A DNA stretch of 64,000 nt. Source: Vibrio aquaticus (GTDB taxonomy: Bacteria; Pseudomonadota; Gammaproteobacteria; Enterobacterales; Vibrionaceae). Where the stretch lies: contig NZ_RXZH01000001.1 of the NCBI RefSeq assembly GCF_003970385.1, positions 62,001-126,000 on the forward strand, written 5' to 3'. Positions within the stretch are counted from its first letter, which is position 1. Every line of letters starts with the position of its first letter. Below, piece by piece: positions 35,206 through 44,082 of the stretch. The notes under the pieces are model-generated. The model did no database searches and had not been told where the DNA came from. It worked only from the letters and a program-made list of their open reading frames with translations. A program made the position numbers and the translations under genes.

Positions 35206-36986
35206 AAGGTGTCGACGTCAAATATCTTAAACACTTCTTTAAGTTCGCTAAGAAGTATAAAAAGTCAGCGATTTTAGGCATCGCGATGTTACCGCTCACT
35301 GTGCTGACGAGCTTATTGTTTCCTTGGTTGATCATACAAATAATCGATGTTCACCTCAGTCAAGGAGACATGGGAGGCTTGCTTGAGTATGTCTCGTATT
35401 TAGTCGCGGTTCTGGTGATGAGTTATGTTGTTGATACTACTTACTCATACAACTTACGAAAAACGGGGCAAAATACCGTTACTGACATGCGCAGTGTTCT
35501 ATTTGATCGCGTATTAAAGTTACCCCGCAGCTATTTTGATAGTACGCCTATTGGTGTCACGCTGTCTCGGCTGACCAGTGACTTAGAAACCATCGGAGAG
35601 ACGTTTGTCCAATCGGTTGTGGGCTTAGTGAAGGATACGTTGAACACCATTGCCTTGCTGGTGATGATGTTTTTGATTGATTGGCAACTGACTCTGATCG
35701 TATTAATTGTTATGCCGCCGGTGATGTACTTAACGATATACGTGAGAAATCGATTACGAGAGCTGTATCTACTGACTCGATCGGCATTAGCAAGAGGCGT
35801 TGGCTTTTTGCAGGAAGTCCTGTTTGGCATGAAAACCGTTCAAATGTATCGAGCAGAGGAACAAGTAGAAGAGAAGTTCAAAAGCTACACTGATGAGTTT
35901 TTGCATGCGCAGAAGAAGATCAATAAATATGATGCGATTCTGTTTTCGTTTATCTCTGGTATCACCTCGGTGACGATCGCTCTACTGATTTGGTACGGTT
36001 CAGAGCAAGTGATACAAGGCGCTTTGACACTTGGTGTTCTGATTGCATTTATCAATACCTTGGAAAAAGTCTTTGTTCCGATACGTGACTTCACCTCTCA
36101 AATTGCCTCAATACAGAGTTCATTCGCTGCATTCGATCATATTGAAGAGCTCTTCGCTCAACCTACAGCGGAAGAAGGGCGTCAGTTATTGCCAACTAAG
36201 GATGTGAAACGTCAACTAACACAGTTCGAGAAACTGGAGTTTCGTAATGTGAGCTTCCGTTACAAGGACGACGCCCCATACGTATTAAATAATGTCTCCT
36301 TTGTACTCGAAAAAGGTCATCAAATAGCGTTGGTGGGGTCAACAGGTTCAGGGAAGTCGACAATACTTAGGTTGATCTCTAGAACTTATTTAAACTACGA
36401 AGGCAGTATCCTATTAAACGGTATCGAGTTGTCTGAAATTGCTATAGAGGACTCCATGCACCTGTTCTCGCTAATGATGCAAGAGGTACATTTATTTGAA
36501 GAGAGTATCGAGTTTAATATCGCTTTAGGCAAACCAGAGATAGAGAGCAAGGATGTAGAACAATCGTCTGAGTATGTATACGCGAATCGTTTTATCGATA
36601 AGCTCCCTGGGCGATATGATTTCAAAATTGAAAAGAATGGTTCGAACCTGTCTGTAGGGCAAACTCAGTTGATCTCATTTGCTCGCGCTGTTGCACAAGG
36701 TGGCCAAGTGATGATGTTAGATGAAGCGACGAGTTCAGTCGATTCCATCACTGAATCTCTGATTCAAAAAGCGATGCAACGACTGTTTAATGATAAGACG
36801 GTAATCGCAATTGCTCACAGGCTGAGTACCGTAAGGCACTCTGACAAGATACTCGTATTGGAAAAGGGTGAGATCGTCGAGCAAGGAAACCATAAACAGT
36901 TGCTAGCTCTTAATGGCTTGTACGCAGGCCTGCTAAATGAAACGATTAAGTCGCCTACTCAAAACATCGAAATCATCAATCAATAA
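35199..36986 (+). CDS. ABC exporter half-transporter B (MdlB/SmdB-like)
   Basis: This 595-residue half-transporter also has six N-terminal membrane helices. Its ATPase domain has Walker A GSTGSGKST (about 380-388), a non-canonical signature LSVGQTQ and a complete Walker B with catalytic Glu (VMMLDEATSSVD). Together with partner A, which has a canonical signature but no catalytic Glu, one full ATP site (Walker A/B of B with the signature of A) and one degenerate site are formed. The ATG is preceded by GGAGG inside the partner's last codons, so expression is coupled. Confidence 0.85.
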   Translation: MLKGVDVKYLKHFFKFAKKYKKSAILGIAMLPLTVLTSLLFPWLIIQIIDVHLSQGDMGGLLEYVSYLVAVLVMSYVVDTTYSYNLRKTGQNTVTDMRSVLFDRVLKLPRSYFDSTPIGVTLSRLTSDLETIGETFVQSVVGLVKDTLNTIALLVMMFLIDWQLTLIVLIVMPPVMYLTIYVRNRLRELYLLTRSALARGVGFLQEVLFGMKTVQMYRAEEQVEEKFKSYTDEFLHAQKKINKYDAILFSFISGITSVTIALLIWYGSEQVIQGALTLGVLIAFINTLEKVFVPIRDFTSQIASIQSSFAAFDHIEELFAQPTAEEGRQLLPTKDVKRQLTQFEKLEFRNVSFRYKDDAPYVLNNVSFVLEKGHQIALVGSTGSGKSTILRLISRTYLNYEGSILLNGIELSEIAIEDSMHLFSLMMQEVHLFEESIEFNIALGKPEIESKDVEQSSEYVYANRFIDKLPGRYDFKIEKNGSNLSVGQTQLISFARAVAQGGQVMMLDEATSSVDSITESLIQKAMQRLFNDKTVIAIAHRLSTVRHSDKILVLEKGEIVEQGNHKQLLALNGLYAGLLNETIKSPTQNIEIINQ

Positions 36987-37028
36987 TGTAATAGCTAACT
37001 TAACAGTACATTCAATAAAAACCATGCC

Positions 37029-37054
37029 AGCCCGGAAATTTTCCGGGCTTTTTT
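37029..37054 (+). terminator. Terminator after the ABC exporter pair
   Basis: A 9-base perfect stem (AGCCCGGAA / TTCCGGGCT) over a 3-base loop is followed by six T. It is almost the same hairpin as the one at 33218-33244, including the preceding ATGCC. Confidence 0.9.
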
Positions 37055-37633
37055 GTATCCAAAATTCTTTATATTAAGCAGGAGTAAAGCGACTTCCTCG
37101 CGTGTTTGTCTTCGACGAAAGTATGGGTGAGAAAAAATGAATCAATGGACTTAATATCATTAACTTATGACGATTTAATTACTGGCATTGGTAATCTAAA
37201 TATTATTAATAAAACTAAAGTTTTAATGGTAAATAACAGTTCGCTCACTAAAATTGATGCAATTGATAATCGATTTTAATTGATAACTTTCTTCTCGTGA
37301 GTTTTGTGTAATTCATCGCAAATGGAATAAAAATCGTTTTAAATTAGAAGTTTAGCTTTTATTGATTAAAGCGACTATAAGGATTATTCCTTAAATAACA
37401 AGGGCTTGCTAAAAGTTAACAAGGTCATAACATTTCATTCTGTATGAGATCTTGTTCAACTTTATGCACTTAGGCTCAGAAAATATTTGAAGTGTAATAT
37501 TTACCCGTTAGTTTTAAATAACAGGCGGCTACTGGAAGGTCGTAATAAAAATATCATTTGCTCATGCTTAATAAGCATATTGTGAATAAAACTTATTGCT
37601 TGTAAATATTGCTGTATAGAATGGAGTCCTTTA
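37055..37633. other. Long AT-rich region upstream of the PHB genes
   Basis: These 579 bases contain no supported gene. The sequence is very AT-rich, with several AATTGATAA-like words around 37236-37290, and must contain the phaB promoter. The length leaves room for regulator sites or a small RNA, but I could not identify one by eye. Confidence 0.5.
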
Positions 37634-38374
37634 ATGAATAAAATTGCTTTGATCACGGGTTCGAAAGGCGGAATAGGATCTGCGATTTCTGAACAATTGG
37701 TAAATGACGGATATCGGGTCATTGCCACCTATTTTACCGGTAATTATCAATGTGCATTAGATTGGTTTAACGAAAAACGATTTAATGAAGATCAGGTTCG
37801 CCTATTTGAACTTGATGTGACAGATACAGAGCAATGTGCAGAAAGACTGGCTTCTCTGCTTGAGGAAGAAGGAACCGTTGATGTTATTGTCAACAATGCG
37901 GGTATTACGCGCGATGGTACCTTCAAGAAGATGACTCCAAATGCATGGAAAGAGGTTATTGAAACTAACCTCAATAGTGTGTTCAACGTCACTCAGCCTT
38001 TATTCTCAGCAATGTGCGAAAAGGGGAACGGCCGAGTCATCAACATCTCTTCAGTAAATGGCTTGAAAGGCCAATTTGGTCAAACAAACTATTCAGCAGC
38101 GAAAGCGGGCATGATTGGCTTTTCTAAAGCGCTAGCGGCAGAAGGTGCTCGCAGTGGTGTAACGGTCAACGTAGTTGCACCTGGTTACACAGGTACACCA
38201 ATGGTTGAAGCGATGCGACCAGAGGTGCTAGAAGCGATTAAAGCTCAAATACCGATGGGTCGTTTAGCGACGCCAGAAGAAATCGCTCAGTCAGTTTCTT
38301 ATCTTGTTAGTGATGCAGGCGCTTATATCACAGGGGAAACACTCTCTGTGAACGGCGGCTTATACATGCATTAA
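37634..38374 (+). CDS. phaB: Acetoacetyl-CoA reductase
   Basis: This 246-residue short-chain dehydrogenase/reductase makes (R)-3-hydroxybutyryl-CoA from acetoacetyl-CoA with NADPH. Visible motifs are the cofactor loop TGSKGGIGSA (about 8-17), VNNAGITRDG, catalytic Ser in NISSVNG and the YxxxK pair in YSAAK, then the SDR segment VAPGYTGTPM. The sequence wording and its position before phaA, phaP and phaC make the PhaB assignment firm rather than a FabG. It has GGAG ten bases upstream of the ATG and lies 14 bases before phaA. Confidence 0.93.
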   Translation: MNKIALITGSKGGIGSAISEQLVNDGYRVIATYFTGNYQCALDWFNEKRFNEDQVRLFELDVTDTEQCAERLASLLEEEGTVDVIVNNAGITRDGTFKKMTPNAWKEVIETNLNSVFNVTQPLFSAMCEKGNGRVINISSVNGLKGQFGQTNYSAAKAGMIGFSKALAAEGARSGVTVNVVAPGYTGTPMVEAMRPEVLEAIKAQIPMGRLATPEEIAQSVSYLVSDAGAYITGETLSVNGGLYMH

Positions 38375-38388
38375 AAGGAGATAAGAAC

Positions 38389-39597
38389 ATGGAAAGAGTA
38401 TTTATTGTTAGTGCTAAACGTACACCGATTGGTTCATTTGGCGGCACGTTAAAAGATGTATCGGCAGGTAATCTCGCATCAATCGCCATCAAAGCCGCGT
38501 TGTCAGAAAGTGGTGTTGCCCCAAGTCTTGTGGACGAAGTGATTGTTGGTAACGTTGTTAGTGCGGGTCAAGGCATGGGCGTTGGTCGTCAAGCGTCTAT
38601 CTACGCTGGCATTCCTCATCATGTGCCTGCTTATTCGGTCAATATGGTCTGTGGTAGCGGCATGAAAACGGTGATGGATGCAGCCAGCCATATTAAGGCG
38701 GGCGATGCACAAATTGTTGTTGCTGCGGGTGTGGAAGTGATGTCGCAAATCCCTTTCACCATTCCATCAGGTATTCGTGATGGTCACAAAATGGGCAGCA
38801 TGAATCTTACCGACTTACTCATCAATGATGGCTTAACTGATGTGTATAACCAATATCACATGGGTGTGACGGCAGAGAACATTGCCAAAGAAGTGCAGAT
38901 TACTCGAGATCAGCAAGATGAGTACGCTCTGGGCAGCCAACTGAAAGCGGTATCGGCCATTGAAGCGGGTAAGTTTGATCAAGAGATTGTTTCAGTTGAC
39001 GTGAAAAAACGACGTGAAACCATCGTATTTGATACGGATGAATATCCTAAACCTGAAGTCACATTGAGTGGACTGCAAAAACTGCGTCCTGCGTTTGACC
39101 GTGAAGGTACAGTGACTGCGGGTAACGCTTCGGGCCTTAATGATGGCGCAAGTGCCGTTATTGTCGCGAGCGAATCAGCCGTCAAGCAGCACCAGTTAGA
39201 GCCAATTGCTGAAATCGTAAGTTATGGTCAGTCTGGTTTAGAGCCTGAGCTTATGGGATTAGGTCCTGTTGAAGCGGTCAGTATTGCTCTCGAAAAGGCC
39301 GGTTTATCTATCGAAGATTTAGATTTGTATGAATTGAATGAAGCGTTTGCTGCTCAAGCTCTCGGTGTGATTCACCAATTGGCTGAGAAGCACGACGTGT
39401 CAGTGGCGACAATTATGGACAAAGCCAACGTAAATGGCGGTGCAATTGCGCTCGGCCATCCGCTGGGTGCGTCTGGTAACCGAATCCTGGTCTCGCTGAT
39501 TCATGAGCTTAATCGACGAGGAGAGCAGTACGGCGTTGCTTCACTCTGTGTCGGTGGCGGCATGGGCACAGCGATGATCGTTAAATCAATTAAGTAA
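38389..39597 (+). CDS. phaA: Acetyl-CoA acetyltransferase (beta-ketothiolase)
   Basis: This 402-residue thiolase condenses two acetyl-CoA into acetoacetyl-CoA. The acyl-accepting Cys88 lies in VNMVCGSGMK, the His motif in GGAIALGHPLGASG and the second active Cys in SLCVGGGMG, all in canonical positions. The length is slightly above the usual 390-395. The start has AAGGAG nine bases upstream. It supplies the substrate for phaB just upstream and is co-transcribed with it and probably with the phasin. Confidence 0.95.
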   Translation: MERVFIVSAKRTPIGSFGGTLKDVSAGNLASIAIKAALSESGVAPSLVDEVIVGNVVSAGQGMGVGRQASIYAGIPHHVPAYSVNMVCGSGMKTVMDAASHIKAGDAQIVVAAGVEVMSQIPFTIPSGIRDGHKMGSMNLTDLLINDGLTDVYNQYHMGVTAENIAKEVQITRDQQDEYALGSQLKAVSAIEAGKFDQEIVSVDVKKRRETIVFDTDEYPKPEVTLSGLQKLRPAFDREGTVTAGNASGLNDGASAVIVASESAVKQHQLEPIAEIVSYGQSGLEPELMGLGPVEAVSIALEKAGLSIEDLDLYELNEAFAAQALGVIHQLAEKHDVSVATIMDKANVNGGAIALGHPLGASGNRILVSLIHELNRRGEQYGVASLCVGGGMGTAMIVKSIK

Positions 39598-39642
39598 CTT
39601 ATAACCTATCTACTAAACGGAATTAACTTAGGAGTATTACTC

Positions 39643-39990
39643 ATGTACACAGATTTCTTCAAAACATTCAGCGACCAAACAGAAAAGAGCCTTGAACCAT
39701 ACCTAAAGTTCAACAAATTGGTGACTAAGAACGTAGAAGTACTAACGGAACTTCAGCTAAACGCAATGCGTACTTACAGTGAAATGGGCTTAACGCAAAT
39801 GAAAGCGGCGTCTGAGATTAAAGACGTTACCTCACTCACGGCATTCAATAGCCAACAGTTGGGTGTTCTAACCAAACTCTCTCAACAAATGATGGACGAC
39901 AGCAATAAACTGCAATCGGTCGCGAAAGAGTTTAAAGACGACGTAGAACAAATGACATCGGAAAACCTTAAGACAGTGACTCCTGCATAA
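39643..39990 (+). CDS. phaP: Phasin family protein (PHB granule coat)
   Basis: This 115-residue, almost entirely helical protein lacks Cys and membrane segments. Amphipathic heptad-like stretches (FNKLVTKNVEVLTELQLNAMRTY, TEKSLEPYLKFN) fit the TIGR01841 phasin type that coats polyhydroxybutyrate granules and controls their size and number. It has an AGGAG ribosome-binding site. It sits between the thiolase and synthase genes and is followed at once by a strong hairpin terminator, so its transcript is likely to be more abundant than that of phaC. Confidence 0.88.
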   Translation: MYTDFFKTFSDQTEKSLEPYLKFNKLVTKNVEVLTELQLNAMRTYSEMGLTQMKAASEIKDVTSLTAFNSQQLGVLTKLSQQMMDDSNKLQSVAKEFKDDVEQMTSENLKTVTPA

Positions 39991-40003
39991 CACTGCATAT
40001 TTA

Positions 40004-40027
40004 GCCGCCGAAAGGCGGCCTTTTTTT
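40004..40027 (+). terminator. Terminator/attenuator between phaP and phaC
   Basis: A 6-base all-GC stem (GCCGCC / GGCGGC) closed by a stable GAAA tetraloop is followed by C and seven T, only 14 bases after the phasin stop and 21 bases before the phaC start codon. It should end most transcripts of the phaB-A-P unit and let a fraction read through to phaC. Confidence 0.88.
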
Positions 40028-40047
40028 CCGATCGTAGGAGTCAGACC

Positions 40048-41829
40048 ATGTTACAAAACTTCTTTTCGGACTACCTTGTTAAGCTCCAAGAAACCAATCA
40101 AAAGTGGTGGGAAGATCTAGAACTCAGCAGGGCAGCCGCAAACACTCCCTTAAACAAAGCAATGCAAGAGATCAATCTTGAAGACACAACCAAGTTGTTC
40201 GAGAGTGCAGCAAATCAACCAGCCGCGATGCTTAAAATCCAAGCAGAGTGGTGGCAGCAACAACTTGAGATTTGGCAAAATGTCGCATTGATTGGCAGCA
40301 GTGAAGACGTTGTTAAAGCCGAAAAAGGAGACAAGCGCTTTTCTAATGAGGAGTGGCAACAAGACGTCTTCTTTAACTTCATCAAGCAATCCTATCTATT
40401 GTTTAGCAAAACGTACCTTGAGACGATCGACAGTATTGAAGGCCTTGATGAAAAAGCCAAAGAGCGTATTAGCTTCTTCTCACGTCAGGCGATCAACGCC
40501 TTATCACCAAGCAACTACATTGCGACCAACCCAGAGTTACTTAAATTGACGCTGGAACAAAATGGTCAGAATCTCTTAACGGGTTTAGAGCAACTCAAAG
40601 CCGATGCTGAAGCCAGCGCCGATATTCTTAAGATCCGCATGACGAACAACAATGCGTTTCGACTTGGCGAAGATGTGGCAAACACAGCCGGTGATGTTGT
40701 CTATCAAAATGAATTGTTTGAGCTGATTCAGTACCGACCTTTAACACCACAAGTTAATGCTACACCGCTACTGATTGTTCCTCCGTTTATCAACAAATAC
40801 TACATCCTTGATTTACGTGAAAAGAACTCGATGGTTCGTTGGCTACTAGAGCAAGGGCATGCTGTCTTCATGATTTCGTGGAGAAACCCAGGCGCTGAGC
40901 AGCGAGAAGTTGAATTTGGTGATTACGTGACAGAAGGCGTTGCAAAAGCCGTTAGCGCGATAGAAGAGATCACCGGCCAAGAGCAGATCAATGCAGCAGG
41001 CTATTGCATTGGTGGAACGGTATTGGCCAGCACCATTGCGTACTATGCAGCCAAGCGAATGAAGAAGCGCATTAAGAGTGCTTCTTTCTTCACGACCTTA
41101 CTGGACTTTTCGCAGCCGGGAGAGGTTGGCGCATACATTAACGATACCATCATTGGTGCGATTGAAGCGCAGAACAATGCCAAAGGTTACATGGATGGTC
41201 GTTCATTAAGCGTGACCTTTAGTCTGCTACGTGAGAACAGTCTGTACTGGAACTACTATGTCGATAACTACCTAAAAGGGGCAAGTCCTGTTGATTTTGA
41301 CTTACTCTATTGGAACAGCGACAGCACCAATGTGACAGCACAAACTCACAACTTTATGCTCAGAGAGCTGTATTTGAACAATAAGTTGGTTCAAGACAAA
41401 GGGGTAAAAGTTGGCGGTGTATGGATTGATCTCAATAAGATCAAAATTCCAAGTTATTTTGTCTCTACCAAAGAAGACCATATAGCATTGTGGCAAGGCA
41501 CGTATCGCGGTGCATTGAATGTTGGTGGTAATAAGACATTTGTGCTTGGTGAGTCTGGTCACATCGCGGGTATTGTTAACCATCCAAGTAAAGAGAAGTA
41601 CGGTTACTGGACAAGTGACAACTTGGATGACAGCGCGGATGAATGGTTGACGAATGCTCAGCACAACAACGGATCTTGGTGGAAACACTGGGACGAATGG
41701 TTGTTAACCTTCAACGATAAGGAAAAAGTCGAGCCATTCCCTGTCGGTAGTGAACAGTTCCCTGTTTTACGCTCTGCCCCCGGAGATTACGTAAAACAAG
41801 TTCTGCCGATAGAGAATGAGTTAAAGTAA
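40048..41829 (+). CDS. phaC: Poly(3-hydroxyalkanoate) synthase, class I
   Basis: This 593-residue synthase polymerises (R)-3-hydroxybutyryl-CoA on granules. The lipase-like box GYCIGG carries the catalytic Cys320; Asp477 (STKEDH) and His505 (ESGHIAG) complete the triad, with spacing as in the Cupriavidus enzyme. Conserved PFINKYYILDLREKNSMVRWLLEQGH and TLLDFSQPGEVG support class I. No PhaE or PhaR partner is present or needed. There is no good promoter room upstream except the 57-base gap containing the terminator, so expression may depend on read-through. Confidence 0.95.
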   Translation: MLQNFFSDYLVKLQETNQKWWEDLELSRAAANTPLNKAMQEINLEDTTKLFESAANQPAAMLKIQAEWWQQQLEIWQNVALIGSSEDVVKAEKGDKRFSNEEWQQDVFFNFIKQSYLLFSKTYLETIDSIEGLDEKAKERISFFSRQAINALSPSNYIATNPELLKLTLEQNGQNLLTGLEQLKADAEASADILKIRMTNNNAFRLGEDVANTAGDVVYQNELFELIQYRPLTPQVNATPLLIVPPFINKYYILDLREKNSMVRWLLEQGHAVFMISWRNPGAEQREVEFGDYVTEGVAKAVSAIEEITGQEQINAAGYCIGGTVLASTIAYYAAKRMKKRIKSASFFTTLLDFSQPGEVGAYINDTIIGAIEAQNNAKGYMDGRSLSVTFSLLRENSLYWNYYVDNYLKGASPVDFDLLYWNSDSTNVTAQTHNFMLRELYLNNKLVQDKGVKVGGVWIDLNKIKIPSYFVSTKEDHIALWQGTYRGALNVGGNKTFVLGESGHIAGIVNHPSKEKYGYWTSDNLDDSADEWLTNAQHNNGSWWKHWDEWLLTFNDKEKVEPFPVGSEQFPVLRSAPGDYVKQVLPIENELK

Positions 41830-41835
41830 CCCCTC

Positions 41836-41876
41836 AAGAAAAACAGTGTGTAGCAATACCGCTGTTTTTCTTTATT
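41836..41876 (+). terminator. Terminator after phaC
   Basis: An 11-base inverted repeat (AAGAAAAACAG / CTGTTTTTCTT) closes a 15-base loop, with a T-rich tail. It is A/T-rich in the lower stem, and the T-rich arm itself can act as the release tract. Confidence 0.7.
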
Positions 41877-41940
41877 ATTTGTGTATTCTTAAACCAATCT
41901 GTTTAAGTACAGTTGAATAATAATCGTTGAGTGGTGGTGT

Positions 41941-42321
41941 ATGAATCTTTGGGGCCTACTTCCGAGTGCATTAGTGTCTGAGTTTGGGCTGACGTTCTTG
42001 CCATGTCTCGCGATAATCGGGTATTTGATGGTTATCGGGCTTTATGTAAAGCGGAAATATATTCGGAATAAAGTCATACTGTTCCTTGCCATTACGCTTA
42101 TTGCAAACACTATTATTTTCGTAACATTAGGGCCGGGTATGAGCGGTGTTCTGGTTCCTTCTCTTCTTATCGCGATCCCTGCGTTACCCATCTACTGGTT
42201 GCTGCATTTATGGAGACAGAATTCAACAAAAGAAGCCACAGCTTATGTTCTAGTGTTTGTGGCTGGTCTAATGCACTGCCTAGCATGGTGGGTGTGGATT
42301 ATTGCACTTATGCGCAGTTGA
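41941..42321 (+). CDS. Small hypothetical membrane protein
   Basis: This 126-residue protein has four hydrophobic helices (about 15-37, 43-62, 67-87, 99-123) and few charged residues besides KRKYIRNK after the first helix. No family recognised and the ribosome-binding site is poor. It lies downstream of the phaC terminator and is convergent with the alpha/beta hydrolase gene, from which it is separated by 22 bases. Confidence 0.6.
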   Translation: MNLWGLLPSALVSEFGLTFLPCLAIIGYLMVIGLYVKRKYIRNKVILFLAITLIANTIIFVTLGPGMSGVLVPSLLIAIPALPIYWLLHLWRQNSTKEATAYVLVFVAGLMHCLAWWVWIIALMRS

Positions 42322-42343
42322 ACGCTTTATGCGACACGGAGCG

Positions 42344-43900
42344 TCACTCATCTTCAATCAACTGCCAGTAGTTTCCTTGCTGGGTATTCGCTTCAATAAG
42401 TGCCCGTTTTTCAGGTGGAATACCTCGTAAATGAGACACGAGATCTTCGATGACAGGGAGCTTATTTGCATAATATGAATGTGACTCCGGAATACTCCAC
42501 GGTGCAGCATTCAGTCCGCTGGTATCGATGACATCTACCCCCTCAGCCAAACTAACTGGCATACCTAATCGTTTGGCTTGATTCACTTTCTCAGACGCGA
42601 TCAAAGCACCATCATTTTCTGATGTGTAAACCGCCCAGTTAGAGGCGAGTGTGAGAATCCTCGGTGCGATTTGATAGGTAAACCACTGGCTATCAACGTC
42701 CGGCGCTGCAAGAATAATACTCTTAAATAGTGTTTTATTTGGGTTTCTTAGTGCCAGTTCGTTTAATCCGTTAAGCAAGACTTGATTGCCCATACTATGC
42801 GCGACGACATGAATATTCGCATTGGGGTGTTGCCCCTTTAGTTGAGTTAAGAATTGGGCGAAATATGTCGCACTCCAAATCGCGTCTTCACGATCTGAAG
42901 CATAATCAAGTAATGATGCGTTAGAAGGCCAAGAGAAAAGGATTGGAACCCCCGAAAAATCGAAGTCATAAGCCATTTGAGCGGTACGTTTAATGGCTGA
43001 TTGGAAGGCAACATTATAACCATGGACGTAGATGATAACGCTATCTTGCCATTGTCCCTTACCACTCTCTATCGGTAGTGATTGCCAATAATCATCGAGA
43101 CTTAATTCGTTGACGGATTGAATTAGAACATGAGAGTCGGCTTGTTTTAGCCATTTTAAGGAAAGTAACGGCTGTTCGATTTGACCCTTTTGATGATTGC
43201 GTGGAATTGAGACATTAGCTTTTCCTACGTGTAATGGAGTCTGGATATCTCTATCACCGTTGTAAAAAACACCCTGTTGCTCCGTTTCTACAGAGCGAGT
43301 CGTTGCGTAGTAAACCGTTTGAATGTGGAATGGCTTTTCAGACACACTTCGGGATAGATGTTTAGGCGTAGAAGCTAAGTATGTCGCGAGCTCTCCAATG
43401 GTTTCATAGAGGGCATCTGGCTGCTGTTTCCCGACCAACTCAAAAGCATGATGTTGAATTTGAACAATTTGATCGAACGATAAACCCAGATCGTTCATAA
43501 AGTGGCTACGGTCCGAAAGAGCAATGCTGTTGCCCACTATAGATCGTGTTGCGATCAGAGCTTGTTGTAGCTCCACAGTCGCCGCTTGACAGGGCAAAGC
43601 CACCACAGTTAGGGGTGTTTTACCTTGAGCTTCTATCTTCACGGCCCCGATAGGCTCATTAGTTAACCATAGCACCATGTCACGTTGCTCCGTGCTGTTA
43701 GCTAACGCGAAAGGTGACTCATCTTGATCAATGATTTTGACATTTCCATTCCCCAGTAATAGCTCTGCTAATTGATCTGAGGGTTGGCACTCTTGGCTTG
43801 CCACGTTTGATGAGAAGAATAAGAGAAGTGGTATCAGGATCATGTTACGCCAAACATTGGAAGGGGGGTGTCTTGAAGAGTTAACTTGACGATGGGACAT
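42344..43900 (-). CDS. Secreted alpha/beta hydrolase (DUF900-like), divergent partner of the caspase/CHAT genes
   Basis: This 518-residue protein has an N-terminal signal (basic stretch, then MILIPLLLFFSSNVAS, about residues 20-36) and so should be periplasmic or envelope-bound. Residues about 190-480 form a DUF900-type hydrolase: VIIYVHGYNVAF (oxyanion region), the AHSMGNQ elbow with nucleophile Ser369, then LAAPDVD with a possible acid and ESHSYY near the C-terminus with a possible His. The N-terminal 150 residues are an unassigned domain. Start: ATG with AGGAG upstream. It is divergent from the six-gene caspase/CHAT run across 182 bases, so a shared control region and a shared pathway are plausible. 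It may be an effector or a target of the proteases (inference). Confidence 0.8.
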   Translation of the reverse strand: MSHRQVNSSRHPPSNVWRNMILIPLLLFFSSNVASQECQPSDQLAELLLGNGNVKIIDQDESPFALANSTEQRDMVLWLTNEPIGAVKIEAQGKTPLTVVALPCQAATVELQQALIATRSIVGNSIALSDRSHFMNDLGLSFDQIVQIQHHAFELVGKQQPDALYETIGELATYLASTPKHLSRSVSEKPFHIQTVYYATTRSVETEQQGVFYNGDRDIQTPLHVGKANVSIPRNHQKGQIEQPLLSLKWLKQADSHVLIQSVNELSLDDYWQSLPIESGKGQWQDSVIIYVHGYNVAFQSAIKRTAQMAYDFDFSGVPILFSWPSNASLLDYASDREDAIWSATYFAQFLTQLKGQHPNANIHVVAHSMGNQVLLNGLNELALRNPNKTLFKSIILAAPDVDSQWFTYQIAPRILTLASNWAVYTSENDGALIASEKVNQAKRLGMPVSLAEGVDVIDTSGLNAAPWSIPESHSYYANKLPVIEDLVSHLRGIPPEKRALIEANTQQGNYWQLIEDE

Positions 43901-44082
43901 GTTCCATTCTCCTTGATTTTACCTAAAAGGTTGTGCATGAGTTTATTTATCAATTCGTACAGATTATTGATGCATTTATAATAAATCACGATGTGAATGT
44001 CGTCTATGTGACTATACTAAGAGTGGCTTACGTACGTGGCAGTATAAATATCGGCTATATAACAAGGATATAAGGGGGAACA

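Noticed and set aside
37501-37728. Reverse-strand ORF of 75 codons overlapping the phaB start
   Set aside because: It is antisense to the start of phaB, in a strongly AT-rich promoter region, and has no ribosome-binding site or family resemblance.
41302-41688. Reverse-strand ORF of 128 codons inside phaC
   Set aside because: Antisense to a PHA synthase with complete catalytic residues; shadow frame.
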